From Perognathus longimembris pacificus (lineage: Eukaryota; Chordata; Mammalia; Rodentia; Heteromyidae), in the NCBI RefSeq assembly GCF_023159225.1, contig NC_063170.1, positions 62,961,708 through 63,025,707 of the forward strand: 64,000 nucleotides of DNA, written 5' to 3'. Shown piece by piece: positions 47,637-59,854 of this stretch. Under the pieces are notes generated by a model that did no database searches, was not told the origin of the DNA, and saw nothing but the letters and a program-made list of their open reading frames with translations. Each line of letters begins with the position of its first letter. The stretch's first letter is position 1. Position numbers and translations under genes: made by a program.

Positions 47637-48062
47637 GGGGCTATTGACCCATGTCTCATAGCTATTCAGGAGGCTGAGATCTGAGGACGGTGGTTCCACG
47701 TTAAGCAGCACAGAAAAATCTCTAAGACTCTTTATCCTCAATTGACCAGGCAAAAGCAAGAACTGGAGGTGTGCCTCAAGTGGTGAAATATCAGTCTAGA
47801 GGTAAAAAGTGTTGTGGGCTGGGAATATGGCCTAGCTTGCCTCCTACACATGAAGCTCTCGGTTCGATTCCCCAGCACCACATATATGGAAAACGGCCAG
47901 TAGGGGCGCTGTGGCTCAGGTGGCAGAGTGCTAGCCTTGAGCGGGAAGAAGCCAGGGACAGTGCTCAGGCCCTGAGTCCAAGGCCCAGGACTGGCAAAAA
48001 AAAAAAAAAAAAAAGTGCTGTGAAGGAAAGACCCTAAATTCCAATCCTAGTACTGACACAAA
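47637..48062 (+). repeat. B1-tRNA dimeric SINE, split by an IDL-Geo insertion
   Basis: The host SINE has a B1 unit (CATAGCTATTCAGGAGGCTG, then AGATCTGAGGACGGTGG) and a tRNA-like arm (GGAGGTGTGCCTCAAGTGGT). It resumes after the insert with CCTAAATTCCAATCCTAGTA, the B-box side. The break lies at about 47,817. The host is more decayed than the insert, which fits its greater age. Confidence 0.83.
47817..48009 (+). repeat. IDL-Geo dimeric SINE inside a B1-tRNA SINE
   Basis: Flanks AAAAAGTGTTGTG (47804-47816) and AAAAAGTGCTGTG (48010-48022) form a 13-bp target-site duplication with one mismatch. The left arm reads GGCTGGGAATATGGCCTAGC and lacks about 12 bases (the GTGGCAAGAGTG part of its A-box region). 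The right arm has GCTGTGGCTCAGGTGGCAGA and GAGCGGGAAGAAGCC. It shares CTCTCGG, TATATGG and GAGCGGGAAG with the copy at 59,868 and is a different subtype from those at 392, 3,243 and 25,769. Confidence 0.93.
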
Positions 48063-48439
48063 AGAAGATTACAGAACCAGCACTGGTGCAGAAGGAAATT
48101 TAGACAGTAGATTGAATTTGAAGATGAGGGAAAGGAAGAACAGAAGGAAAGAAATGAGAAGGTAAAGAAGGGCATGTCAGTCTATACAGACAGTAAGTCA
48201 GCCCAGCAAGTCAGCCCAGCTAAGTGTCACTGTATCATGTATGAAATACTGAGGAGAGCACTGAAGGAGATCATTATATCAGAGGCAAAAATTATATCTG
48301 GATGAATTTTGTGTTTATGAATTTTAGATACAGGTTGGCAAAACTTATATCATACTCAAAAGGGGAGAAAATGCTTTCTGCTCATTTTCTGAGCTCTGCT
48401 TGGCACAATGGAACAGTCTATTTAGTCAGTTTACAAAAG
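48063..48439. other. unique DNA, nothing recognised
   Basis: No gene or repeat family recognised. CAGTAAGTCAGCCCAGC is partly repeated in tandem near 48,190-48,220. Confidence 0.4.
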
Positions 48440-48705
48440 CTTCCCTGTTTATTATTTTCTTTCTTTCTCTTCCTCCTCTCTCCCTCCCTCCATCCCTCCA
48501 TTCCTTCTTTCTCTCTTTCCTCCTCTCTTTTTTCCTCCCCTTTTGTCTCTTTCTCTCTTTTTTCTCACCTTTTCTCTCTTTCTCTTTTTTCCTTTCCTTT
48601 CCTTTCTTCCTTCTTTCCTCCCTTCCCTCCCTTACTCCTTTCCCTCCTTCCCTCCCCCCTCACTTACTTCTGTCCTTTTTTACTTTCTTTATCTCTTCTT
48701 TCTTG
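48440..48705 (+). repeat. CT-rich pyrimidine tract
   Basis: About 260 bases of mixed CTTT, CCCTC and TTCC words. Three overlapping Ser/Phe/Leu-rich open frames here (up to 139 codons) are products of the repeat. Confidence 0.92.
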
Positions 48706-49099
48706 TGTACTGGGTGCCTGACCAAAACTCTTTTGTTACTAGGCAGATGTTGTGCTATTTATCCAAGCATCCAGTGCCTGTTACATTTTAAAAAATTCCT
48801 TTGATTGTCTGAAAACTGTGAAGTAAGTCCTATAAATTTACTTTTCACCTACAATGACTGTTGTTGAGGGCAGGATATTGATATAATGGCATTGTTCATT
48901 TCCCACACATAGTCATTATTTAATAGTAACTTCCTTAAACAGCAAACTTTGCATAGAAATTAGTGTCATTACTCCTAAGCAAACACTTCTTCCATTCTAG
49001 GCTAAATTTTGTATGTCCCACCGAGGTATTTTGGATTCCTCTTACTATCTCAGAATTCAATCATATTTGAATATAGGATCATTAAAGATACAACAAATT
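48706..49099. other. unique DNA, nothing recognised
   Basis: No gene or repeat family recognised. Confidence 0.4.
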
Positions 49100-49390
49100 A
49101 AAATATAGTCACTAGGGTTGGCCTTACTGTGACAACAGCAATAACCTTAGAGTAAGGGAAAGTGTGAATACAGAGAGAAACTCATGGAAGCAAGATAACG
49201 TGAAGATACATCTCTAAGTCAAGGAGGAAGCCACAGAACAGACTCTTCCTTACAGACCTATGAAGAAAGAAATCCATCCAACACTCTGAATTTGGGTATC
49301 TAGCCTCCAGAAGCTTGAAACAATATATTTTTCTTCCTTAAGCCAACAAGTTTACAGAATTTTGAGATAGCAGTCTCAGTAAACAAACTC
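49100..49390 (+). repeat. ancient interspersed repeat, possibly LTR-type
   Basis: AACGTGAAGATACATCTCTA, GTCAAGGAGGAAGCCACAGA, then GGGTATCTAGCCTCCAGAAG and TTCCTTAAGCCAACAAG follow a common old mammalian repeat (a CCATGTGAAGAC stretch, CTGGCCTCCAGAACTGTGAG, then TTTAAGCCACCCAG). I recognise the pattern but am not sure of the family name. Confidence 0.45.
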
Positions 49391-51677
49391 ATGACCTGAA
49401 ACACTCATACCCCTGTGGAAATCTTCTAATTACACAAAATAAAATGAAGACACTAAGGATTTAAAGTCTAATTCCCTTCTATGTCTGACCTCAAACTCTG
49501 TTTCTTTGGGTGTCTAGAGACTGGAAGTGATTACTTCAAGGAGAAAGTATCATCAGATGCTTCATCATTCTGGAAGTACTCAGTGCTCATAAAAGAAGTT
49601 TTACAAATACCTGTAAGGTTATTTGTCAGTCAATTGCCAGTTGTCACTCATCTGTTAATTATTCATATATGAATTATTCAGAGCTGCTTTAATCTCAGGC
49701 TGATTTCTTGAGGTGTATATATCTAAACACACAACTGATCTTACCCTCTCTTAGAGCAATCGATATTTGCTGAAAAATGAAGATTAATCCTTGGGCCTGA
49801 ACAAAACCTCAAAGGCCAAATCTGTTTCTAAAGATAATTACTGCAGTTACAAAGAAAAATATGAATTGTCTTTGTATTATCAGATTTGGGGGGTAATTTA
49901 ATAGCATGGCTCATTTCCTTGGTAAGTTGGTATATAACAATTCCTGTGCTGATACTGCTTATACTACTTACACATCCTTAATCACCCGTCAAGAAACTTT
50001 CTTTCAGTATTTATGAAGTGTCCAGCACCATACTACAGTGCCTGCTATAAAGGCTGGGATACTAAATGTAATTCTATTCTGAAAACTTGCGTTATCCCCA
50101 TGGCTCTTTGTAATTCCTGCCCCTTAATTTCAGTCCATTCTTAGTGCGCATCTGGGACCCTCGCTACCAACACAGATCCAAGGTTGCAAGGTTTTCTGGC
50201 TTATATGGTGTGGATTTGGCAGGGTAGATAGACATACAAGAGAAAATAAAAACAATGAATAGAGAGAGGCTGTTTGCAAGCTTCCTTACTTCATGCTAAT
50301 TTCTTTCAGATGCCCTTTTGCAATGCTGCCTTTGAATGCAGTGGGAGTTCTCCATCCTTAAGTTTGGTTGCATCTTTTACAAATGAGAAAATTTCTTTGG
50401 TTATTTCCTCTTCTCTTATTGATGATAATATTGATTCCTGGTGAGGTGAAGCTGTGGGTCCAAGTTTGCAAGGAATTTATATTTGAAGGAAGGAAACTTC
50501 ATAGCTCCAAATTCTTAGGCAATGGTCCATTTAGAATAATTCAATATGGCTCTCTATTCCTGAAATCAGCACAGTTAGATTTTAGTAAATAGCAAATTCC
50601 TCTCTTATTAAGAAAATGATCATTTATCAGGGAGCTGCTCGTTTTTCATAGTTTATGTGTTAGATTATAGAAATAGAGCCATGGCCCAGAAAAACTAGAC
50701 TCTGGTCCAATCTAGTCCCTAACTCTATAGCCAACACCTTTATAATTTTCTGATTGTATGGATAAAATTGTTCAAAGGCACCTCTTTTGTAAAGTCTAGT
50801 GCAAGACAAAGCTCATGAATATGGAAAATATCTGGCTACAGCCAAAGGTAGAGTTTGGTCCCCATGAAAATCTGAGTATCCAGGAGAGAAATACAACATA
50901 AGGTACAGTATCACACATTTGCTCAATGTGTATCCATGTCTTAGTCGTGTCCACTATGTCAGCAAACTAAAAAAGCATACGGAAATTTAGCTCCTTGGAG
51001 AAAAAAAATAATAGGTCTTATACATACAGCCTAGGCTTGGTTTTCTTTTTTAAACTTTTCATGGAACTATCACTCTAGACTCCCTGGCATTTAGATTTCT
51101 AAGTATCTGGAAACTGAAATACTACTACCTTGGGTGATGCTAATATTAAGTGGATTTTAGAACTCTCAGTTCAGATAATATCACCTATCTATAGGTTACT
51201 TCATATGTATAAAGAGAATTCAATATCTGGAAGGGAAATAAAAAGTCTTATACCACATTTTCTCTTCAAATTTCACACAACACAAACATACACACACACA
51301 CACATATACACACATGAAACTAGAGTATTTGCTCTTCTTGAATGCTACTTTTCTCCTCCCAGAGTTCCTTCCTAATTGTGTCTTGGCCTTTTCAGGTCAA
51401 TCTACCTAGATTCCCTTCCTCCTTTCTCATAGCTATGATGACCTCTCCATAGCTATTGCTCGACTTTTGTTTATTCATGGTATAACTTCTTATAAGAAAC
51501 TGAATATTTCAGATAGGTATTTACTTTACATTTTCTAACACTAGAATATACAGTGATTCTATCTAAGCAATTCTGTCCTGGACAGTCTATAGGGAAAAAT
51601 CTGCTAGGAAAGGATTTTCCTCTATGATACAATTAAAGAATGCAAATAAATCTCCTTCTTTGTCCTCCCTCTCTCCT
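49391..51677. other. unique AT-rich DNA, possible L2 patch, no gene seen
   Basis: TATTTATGAAGTGTCCAGCA near 50,008-50,070 resembles the complement of an L2 3' end. A CA-rich patch lies near 51,280-51,315. Open frames at 49481-49672, 50368-50592 and 51130-51375 have no known domain. Confidence 0.42.
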
Positions 51678-51752
51678 CTTCCTTCCTTCCTTCCTTCCTT
51701 CCTTCCTTCCTTCCTTCCTTCCTTCCTTCCTTCCTTCCTTCCTTCCTTCCTT
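51678..51752 (+). repeat. (TTCC)n microsatellite
   Basis: About 18 TTCC units. It lies directly at the tail side of a minus-strand SINE and probably grew from that tail. Confidence 0.95.
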
Positions 51753-52000
51753 TTTAATTTTGCTGGTCCTGGGGCTTGAACTGAGGCCCTAGGCACTATC
51801 CCTGAGCTGCTTGCTTCTCCTTAAGGCCAGCAATCTAGTGCTTGAGCCATGGTGCCACTTATGTGAATAGTTTCTGAGTAGTTTTTTGGAGATGAGAGCC
51901 TCACAGATTTTCATGCCCAAACTAGCTTCCAACTGTGACCTCAGATCTCAGCCTTCTAAAGAGCTAGGATTGCAGGCATGAGCCGCACGTGCTGGGCTCT
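51753..52000 (-). repeat. B1-tRNA dimeric SINE
   Basis: Complement landmarks are GACCTCAGATCTCAGCCTTC, AGCTAGGATTGCAGGCATGA (B1) and CAGCAATCTAGTGCTTGAGC (right-arm A box). The tail is the T run plus the TTCC repeat at the low end. Confidence 0.85.
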
Positions 52001-54580
52001 TCTTCCTTCTTGCCTTAGCTGAAGGACAGTGATGTATGTATTTCCTGTTGTGACTTTCCACATGACACCGAGCTCAGGATATTCTCGGAGAAGCCAGGTC
52101 GCAACCCTGAACACTCCATTTTTAAGTGCTTTTATGGGTCTGTGCCCCACCTGCCTGCAGAGTCCTTGCTATGTACCAAATTGAGTCTCTGCTTCAAAGA
52201 CACTTTCACCTAGGTGGTTAGCAATCCCATGAAACTATTGGCAATGGATATTGAACTTCCACAACCTATCAGGTACATCTTTGTATATTTAGTGTTCTGT
52301 ATTTTATATTCAAGTCACTTACTTATGACTCACATTGAGAGGATAAATTATTAACAACTGAGATGTTGGGTGACAAAATTAAATAAAAGGTAGAAGCAAC
52401 ATCCAAATGGAAGATATCTAGCCCAAGGAAAGATTGACTTTATGTTCATCCTCAATGTATGGCGTCTCGTTAAGGTACCACTTCTCTTGGGCTATTGGTC
52501 AAATGACTGTTAGTTTAAAGAAGTATTTTCATGAGTCCCTCTTTCACTAAGTGTCTTGTTTAACCAGAAAAAAAAATACCAATGTTGTTGATGTTGTTGG
52601 TATTCATGACTTCTAATTATGTCCAGCATTGGCCCTATGTGTAGGTGATCCTATGCACACATTAAAATAGTTGGTAGTGTAAGAATACTACTACTGCTGA
52701 AGAAGCAGACATGAGAAGCATAACAATTTCTCCATCATGTTTAGTCCATAGTGGAATTTAGTATGTAACTGAAACAGCGTGTCATTCATACTCTGGCTTG
52801 GTGTTAATTTGCTGTGAGTCCAAGATTAAATAAACAGAGCAGAAGCCATGTTGGAATCAGCTCTTTCTTTCCCTCAAGCTCATTGTGGTACTTTATCTCA
52901 ACTATTGTTAGAGAATACCACTTAAGGATCGACATCTTTTATTTTTGTATATTAATTGTACATAGTAAGGAGTTTCTCTGTTATCTCCATACACTCATAG
53001 AATGTACTTGAATAATATGCAAGCACTGAATTACTTTTTTATTAGTGTCCTTGCCATCCTGGAATAGTACAGATATGGCAGAGTGTCTGAGATGCAGATG
53101 ATATTCTGTATCAGTCAGTGAATGAGATATACTAAATTAAATCACTCAACCTTTCTTGCATTGAGGTTCATGCTTAGTATTATATGCTTCCCCAAGAGAA
53201 TATGCAAGAAAATAATAGACACTGGGGTTTTATATTAATTTTCACTAATATCTAAAAATTATGAGAATGATTCTTAAAGAAAACAAATTATCTTTTGCAG
53301 CACTACAGTATAATGAATTTAACTTAGTACTCAAAAATATAAAAATGCATATTCTTTCACACCATAATTTCTTTTAAGTCAATAACCTCAGGGTCTCAGT
53401 ATAAGTTTGTTTTTGTGGGTTTTTTTCTGCCATGTTAATCTATTCTAGTTCTTTCAGGAAGATAACTTTGCCTGATAGTTTCATACGCATTTTTATTCCA
53501 TGTTATTTTTTGTGGCCATAATTATTTTCAGAATCTTACTTGCTCCACAAGACACAAGAATCATTATTTCAAAGAAAAAAAAGCAAATTACAAAGTTATT
53601 AAGGCATGCATCGCCCTTTGACAAGCCCCTCTGGATGCATTTGAGCTTATGACCATGGTAAGTCTTCGGAAGGTTTTTATTTCATAAGCCACTGAGCCCA
53701 TCCAGGCTACATGCTGTTTGATAATTAGGGGGTATATTATCTGTGATAGAAACCCAGTACTGAAGAAAACAGTGAAAGAGACTAATATAGACAACCAGCT
53801 GTTGTTTTTCTACCATTGTACCAGTTGACTTCAACTACGTTTCTATCCAAATTCATGTTGAGCCAAAAATCTTTTTATTCTACTAATATAATGGCAAACA
53901 TCACACAGCACCATCCTGGCTGTATCACCATATCCACAGCTAACATCTGTGTGGACTTTACAATTGATGATGTGTTTTTATATCATCTATCTTACTCAGT
54001 CCTCACACTATCCTGGCAAATTAGAAAACTGTGACTCCACGTGAGAGATGACACTGATATGTATGATTTTATGTGAATTTTTCAAGGTCCAGTGTTGGGC
54101 CAAGGACTATCTGGCTTCCATTTAGTTTCTCATCGCTGTCATCAGTTTTCATAATTCAGCATTTTGGTGCCTGTAGAAACTCCTGTTGCTACTTCTTCTT
54201 CTTTTTTTTTTCTTCTTTTTCTCCCCATGTGAGCTATACTGTCTTTTTACTTTTGCTGGTATTAGGAGTCCTTTGACAAATACCATCTATCACTGATCCT
54301 TCAACCACCTTTTCTGGGACCATTGCTCCATTGATTATTGGCCAATGGGTCAGTGGGAGTTAATTGGTTATTCCAAGCCAGTGTTCTCTGCTGAGGTAAA
54401 ATGAACCAAAGGATGTTAAAGTACTAATCCCTTCGAGATACTTCAAAACAAGAAAAAATATGTGGCTATTTTAGAGAACTACTTCCTTGGTAATTGTTTG
54501 TTTTTCAGTATAGTTCACTAGTTTTAAATCTGGAACACATGTAAAACTGAGTTGTTTACAAAGGAAAATGCAATTTGGAT
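52001..54580. other. unique AT-rich DNA, no gene seen
   Basis: About 2.6 kb. A weak MIR-like patch is possible near 53,990-54,115 (TCAGTCCTCACACTATCCTG, then TTTTTCAAGGTCCAG). Open frames are short and unrecognised. Confidence 0.42.
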
Positions 54581-54682
54581 TTTCCTTCCTTCCTTCCTTC
54601 CTTCCTTCTTCCTTCCTTCCTTCCTTCCTTCCTTCCTTCCTTCCTTCCTTCCTTCCTTCCTTCCTTCCTTCCTTCCCTCCCT
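54581..54682 (+). repeat. (TTCC)n microsatellite
   Basis: About 25 TTCC units with one 3-base slip near 54,607. Confidence 0.95.
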
Positions 54683-55080
54683 TTCAGAAGGGTCCATCTT
54701 ATAGTTTCATTTGTCTATGGGAAAGTTTCTGTTTTAACAATGTTTTGGTTACCTTTGGAACCAAATCTGCTGGCATTGCACACCCTGATTTCTGGCAGAC
54801 AGGCCATACATTTATGACGATACCTTCTGTTCTTTCAAGGCAACCTTTGGTCATTATTTATTGTTGGACCTTAGTTAATATTCACCTGGAAACGTGAGTC
54901 ATCTTTTGTGCAATAGGAAGCATCCCTCCCACCCTCATATACAACACACTTACAAATGAAGAATATATAATAAAAGTGTGAAAATACAAGTGATAAGAGG
55001 AGTGAATATTGTGGTAAAATATGAGTCCTTGAATTTTAAGTATCCCTGATGCTTCTTTTGTGTGTTCTGAATGGAGAGAC

Positions 55081-55111
<31 letters not shown>

Positions 55112-55465
55112 CAGAGACAGAGGAGAGAACTGTTTTCATAGTTATCTTTTAGTGCTTCTTGGAAAGTCAAATTGAGGTTACTTCTATCAGAAACATTGAC
55201 AAATATAGTTCACTGTCAATTTACTTAATTCTATTCCTGATATTTCTTCTCCTTTTTTCTTCCTTATACACTTGCCCTCTTTTTCCTCTCTTTTTATTTT
55301 CAGATATTGGATCCATTTCTTTGCAGATATAAATGTATGGAATTTATTTCAAAGGAGTTTGGATTAATTAAAAATGATTGTTATTCCAAGTTTCCAGTGA
55401 TTCACCACTTTTATACTATCTACGGTAAAGGAGATTCTTGTTTCCAATTTACCATCAAAAACCTA
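54683..55465. other. unique DNA with a (GAGACA)n patch
   Basis: A GAGACA hexanucleotide run lies at 55076-55124. The rest is unrecognised; the Ser/Val-rich minus-strand frame there is a repeat artefact. Confidence 0.5.
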
Positions 55466-55529
55466 ACAGTAGGGACCCGGCTCAAGTAGCAGAGCACTAA
55501 GAGTGAGCAAAAAAAAGAAAAAAAAAATC
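55466..55529 (+). repeat. tRNA-like SINE right-arm fragment
   Basis: GACCCGGCTCAAGTAGCAGA and GCACTAAGAGTGAGCAAAAA match the A-box half of the shared SINE right arm. An A-rich stretch follows directly, so the B-box half is missing. Confidence 0.6.
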
Positions 55530-56129
55530 TGAAGGGAGCTAAAGGGCATGAATCGAGTGTTGTTTCAGCTCACACAGACATAAAGATTATTCTTAGTTTA
55601 GATTAAGTACAGTAAGCAATGTTTCAAATTGAGAATATTTCTCTTCTAATATACATAGCTTCCCCTATGCTCCAAAATGCCTAGGATGTTTTTCAATTTT
55701 ACTTTTTCACAATGATTTCTTGATCTTGGATTGTGCACTTGTGAAAGAATTAGGAAAGGTCAGTGAAAATACTTTAGCACAGCTCTAAGAGGAAGCCTCA
55801 GGATGTGCAATTAACATGAAGTCATTATAGTCACAAGTAGTATGAGCTATGGGTCACTGAAAGAGAATAGGCACAGTGATATTTTAATTTTCTCCAGCAT
55901 GTCTGCCTTTATTATCACTCAGTAAGCCTTCATAATTTCTAGCCTTATGCCAGCTATTTTCATTTCCATTACCTTGATGTAAAAGTTTCTTTCTCCAATA
56001 TGGAGGACAGAGAGAGGTTCAAATGCTATTTCTCAAAGATGTTCATTTAGTCACTCCAACAGAGGTACTACTTTTAGTCTCCATCACGGCACTATTCAGG
56101 TCAGTCATTGTTTTATTTTTACTTGATGG
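55530..56129. other. unique DNA, nothing recognised
   Basis: No gene or repeat family recognised. Confidence 0.4.
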
Positions 56130-56265
56130 TTTGTCATTTCTAAAAATACATCTTCATGAGGCTAGAGACCTTGGCATCTGATTTCCATTTTCCCCCTGAC
56201 ATCTAAATTATGACTGGCACATAGAAGGAGCCCAATCGATATTTATGGAATGGATGAATAAGAGA
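56130..56265 (+). repeat. LINE-2 3' end relic
   Basis: CATGAGGCTAGAGACCTTGG, then TATGACTGGCACATAGAAGG and GATATTTATGGAATGGATGA follow the L2 3' end closely (CTGGCACATAGTAGG then AATATTTGTTGAATGAATGA). This is the best L2 match in the window. Confidence 0.7.
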
Positions 56266-56639
56266 CTTCTCTATAATTACTCTGAATTATTGGCAGTGTA
56301 TGAAGCTGAGGGAGGTAGAAGAAAGAAGTAGGTAATCCTGAAGTTGTTTGAGTATCTATATTCATTTTTCTTCTCAGTTGATGTGTTATTAAAATTGATA
56401 AGCAGTTTCATACATAAAGTATGTATTTTACAATTTTGATGTATGTGTGGAGACAAAATCATCCATATCAAGGTTAAAAAAAACAAACATAGAAAATCAA
56501 CCCCTCCACCATTTTGTCTTTCCTTTCTCCTCTGCTTTTCTACATATGCTTTCTATGTATATACAATGCATTTTCTGGGACTAAACATTTGTCATGTTTC
56601 CTAATATTTCATAAAAATGAAACTACAAAGTGTGTCATT
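56266..56639. other. unique DNA, nothing recognised
   Basis: No gene or repeat family recognised. Confidence 0.4.
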
Positions 56640-57900
56640 TTTATTTGATTTGTTACACTCAACATAATGATTCTTAAACTTCCTCATTTTTGTTATTTGC
56701 ATCATCCATTTATCCATGTTCATTTTATAACAATGTATCTCAATTTACCCATTCATTTATTGAGTAATATTTGTTCTCTTATTTGGACTCCTACTAAGAG
56801 GGTAGTCTATAAATATTCATCTATGATGCTTTATATAAACATTCTCTTATTTAAATTGGGTATTATCTAACAGAAACCTCAGCCTCTGATGGCTCCAACA
56901 TGTCATCTTAGTTACTTGGGGGGTTGCAATGGTTCAACGCCAAGACAGACAGATGTGTTGCTGAGATAACTTTTCAACCCATTGCTGGGAACAATGGCAC
57001 TTGCCTGTCATCCTAAGCTATATAAAGTCTGACTGATACTGGGAGAATGGTGCCTCCCAGCCAGCCTTGGAAGAAAAATCAGCGAGACTCCTTCTCAGTG
57101 GAGAGAAGTTAAACATGGCTATTTATACCTGTCATGCCAACAAGAATGGGAAACGTAAGGTAGACAGACATCCAGATGTCTGTTCAAGAATGTAGTGAGA
57201 AGCAGGGCTGCAAGAGTAGCTTAGTGGTAGAATGAGCCTGCCTCGTGACCATTAGGCCTTGAGTTCAAGTATCAGTACAGCGATCAACCAATCAATATTA
57301 GTGAAATGAAGCAAGAACATGACTAAGTTGAATGTTTGTTTTTATAATGTATGACTCCAAAGGAGGTACAGTATTTCATCTTTCCATCAGGCTTCTACAA
57401 GAGCTCTACTTCTTTCACATCACTGCCAACACTTACTATGCTCAGTCTTTTCAGTTAACCAGTGCAGTATCTCATGCATTAATTAGTTTTGCTCCAATGA
57501 TTAGTTATAATGCTAAGCCTTTTCGATTCGTACTTGCCTAGTGACTATCTTCTTTTTCGAAGTATCAATCAATACTTCATCCATTTTGCATCGCTACCTC
57601 CCCATGATTGGTTTACATTGATTCTCACCATGGTTTACTTAGGAGTCTGTTGTTAGATGTATGTTTGCAAACATTTGTTTCTTCCTGGGTGGATTGCCTT
57701 TTCATTTTTGCAACAGCATGTTTTGAAAACTCAAAGTTTGTGATTTTAATGAAATCAAACATATTTCTGTACTTGTTTCATATATCATTTCATTTGTGAC
57801 ATATTGGAGATATCTTTGCCAAACTCAAGACACTTAGATAATTTTCCTAGGCTTTGCTCTAGCAATCACATTGGGTTTGATGTCATATTTAATGCTGCAC
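56640..57900 (-). mobile_element. ancient LINE-1 3' part, interrupted by SINEs
   Basis: The complement of an old L1 3' region is seen in two pieces. The first is 56,640-56,878 (CCATTTATCCATGTTCATTT, TTACCCATTCATTTATTGAG). The second is 57,340-57,900 (CACATCACTGCCAACACTTA, TATCTCATGCATTAATTAG, GGATTGCCTTTTCATTTTTG, TTGCCAAACTCAAGACACTT). The order matches mammalian L1M-type elements. The SINE cluster 56,880-57,300 lies between the pieces, so it inserted later. No open frame survives. Confidence 0.65.
56880..57300 (+). repeat. cluster of B1-derived units with a tRNA-like arm
   Basis: A B1-like stretch lies at 56,890-56,985 and a second head at 56,985 (GCTGGGAACAATGGCACTTG, then CCTGTCATCCTAAGC). 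A third unit starts near 57,115. A tRNA-like arm at 57,203-57,280 has GTAGCTTAGTGGTAGAATGA and the B-box-like TTGAGTTCAAGTATC. It is old; whether this is one multimer or several insertions is unclear. Confidence 0.65.
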
Positions 57901-59854
57901 TCCATGTGAAGTAAATATATATTTGGACTTATTCAGGATGGACCTACAGCCTTGTGCTTGACAGGCTTGTGTTCTGTTATAAAAAAGAAGACTTGGCTTT
58001 GTGTACAGAATGGTAACTGAGACCCAACACCTGTTTTAGAACACAAAGGGAGTTTTGTTGTCAAAAATAAAAGTATACACGCCAAGACAGCTCACAGCTA
58101 GGAATCAGGCCAATGTCATGAATATTTCTCAGAAGTAGGGACGCCCCCAAGAAAGAATGATCTCTTCTATTTCCATGGAAATGATTTCTGCTCTTCTGTG
58201 GAAACGGATCTTTCTCAATCTTTATTTCACTGCTGAGCTTTTATTCAGTTTTGTTTTTGAAGCTAGAAGCATTTCTCAGTTTTGAAGGACATACTGTGGT
58301 GAGCCTGTGACCTTGTTGCTGATCAGTTCCAAGATCCTCCTAGAGGATTTGAATCCAGAAAGGAGAAAATACTTCTGTAAGTTTGAAACTTGAAGTTTCA
58401 TTGTCCCCACACAGCCATTTAGCAGTGTAGGCAGCATTTACAAAGCTGTATTACAAAGTTGTATTTTTTCATGAAATGCATGTTTTTCCCTCCTAAAAAC
58501 AACTTTATACAATCTAAGGGCAGACCAAATTTATCATGGAGAGCAAGATGATGCAGCCAGCATCTGAGCACCCTTTTGGCAGCTACTATAATTTACTTTA
58601 TTCACATCTTTTGATGAATCATGTAGGTGGTTGCAGTATACATTTTTCAGTATATCACTAAATATATTTAGAATGCTTAATTGAAGCTCAACCTTTATTT
58701 TTTTTGTAAGATATGTTGTTGCAAAGTAATAGTTGTGTGGAGAAAAATTCCTCTAAGTCAAGGTTTTATATTTAGCTCCATCAGATTTTTTTTTTCCTTT
58801 AGAGCTGCAAAAAATTATGAAGGTTCTGAATGAATTGATGTAACAGGGAATCTGCAGGGTAAAGAATAATTTTGATGATTTCTTCTTGGGCATTGCAATT
58901 ACATCCAGTACACTTGATGAAATAAACAAATAGTTCAAACAAAACCATTAATTTTCTTCCTATCTACACAATTTTAATTAGAGGCATTTAATTAGACTTG
59001 GCTAAAATTTCTCAAGAAGATTGCAGAATGCATATTTAAGCTGCTTAGAAACAAGGAAATGTATTTTTTTCTTTAGGTTTTACTAAGTACAACAAATAAA
59101 TGCCATACTTATAGGTATTTCATGAGAGACATTCTTGTCAAAATTATTCTTTATCACAAAATTTATGACAATACAAAGTTCGCTGAAGGTTTATTAGTTA
59201 TTAAGCTTTGCTGTTTTAATTGTTATAATAAATAAGATGCCTTTTTAATGCATTCACTACATTTTATATTATGTCATATTTTTATGGCAAGCAATAAATG
59301 TGTTTGATGGTCTTGATACTATTTTACTGCTAGATTTTTTAAGCTTTTATCATCATGGGTATTTCTGACATGAATTAAAATGACATGCAAATCTGCAAGC
59401 TCATTTCACTGAAGCAAAATTACTAAATTGTTGAATTCATACAGCCTTTTAATCTTTGGAAGAAAATATTGTTTGCAAATAAACCTGATAGAACACAACT
59501 GATTGTTTTAAGTAGTTCTTTTTTGTTTCTATTATTTCCCAACCATTCATGTGGAGGGAATATGCAAATATAATATTTCCTCAATTTAAAAATTAGTAAA
59601 TATTATTTTTGGCTGGTTTCTTGATTAATCTTTATTTAAAAGCACTCTAGGATGCTTTCTCACAGAGGGAACTTTGTGTTAACAGCTTAATCAAAGAATA
59701 AGGTCCCAATGTGATTCACTAAATCATGTATTATTTGTTTTACTATTTATTTTTACTTATTTATTGTTTAAGGTAGAAATAAAAGCCTACCCCTACAATG
59801 ACCTTTGTACATTTTACTAGATTTTTATTCTGCATTGGTTATATTACCTTTAAA
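57901..59854. other. repeat-free AT-rich DNA, no gene seen
   Basis: About 2 kb without a recognised repeat. It holds TAAT-rich words (TTTAATTAGAGGCATTTAAT, GGCATTTAATTAGACTTGGC) such as are common in conserved non-coding elements. This is only a suggestion; there is no open frame of note. Confidence 0.38.

Noticed and set aside
48302..48804. 139- and 134-codon frames that look like membrane proteins.
   Set aside because: The hydrophobic Phe/Leu/Ser content comes from the CT repeat.
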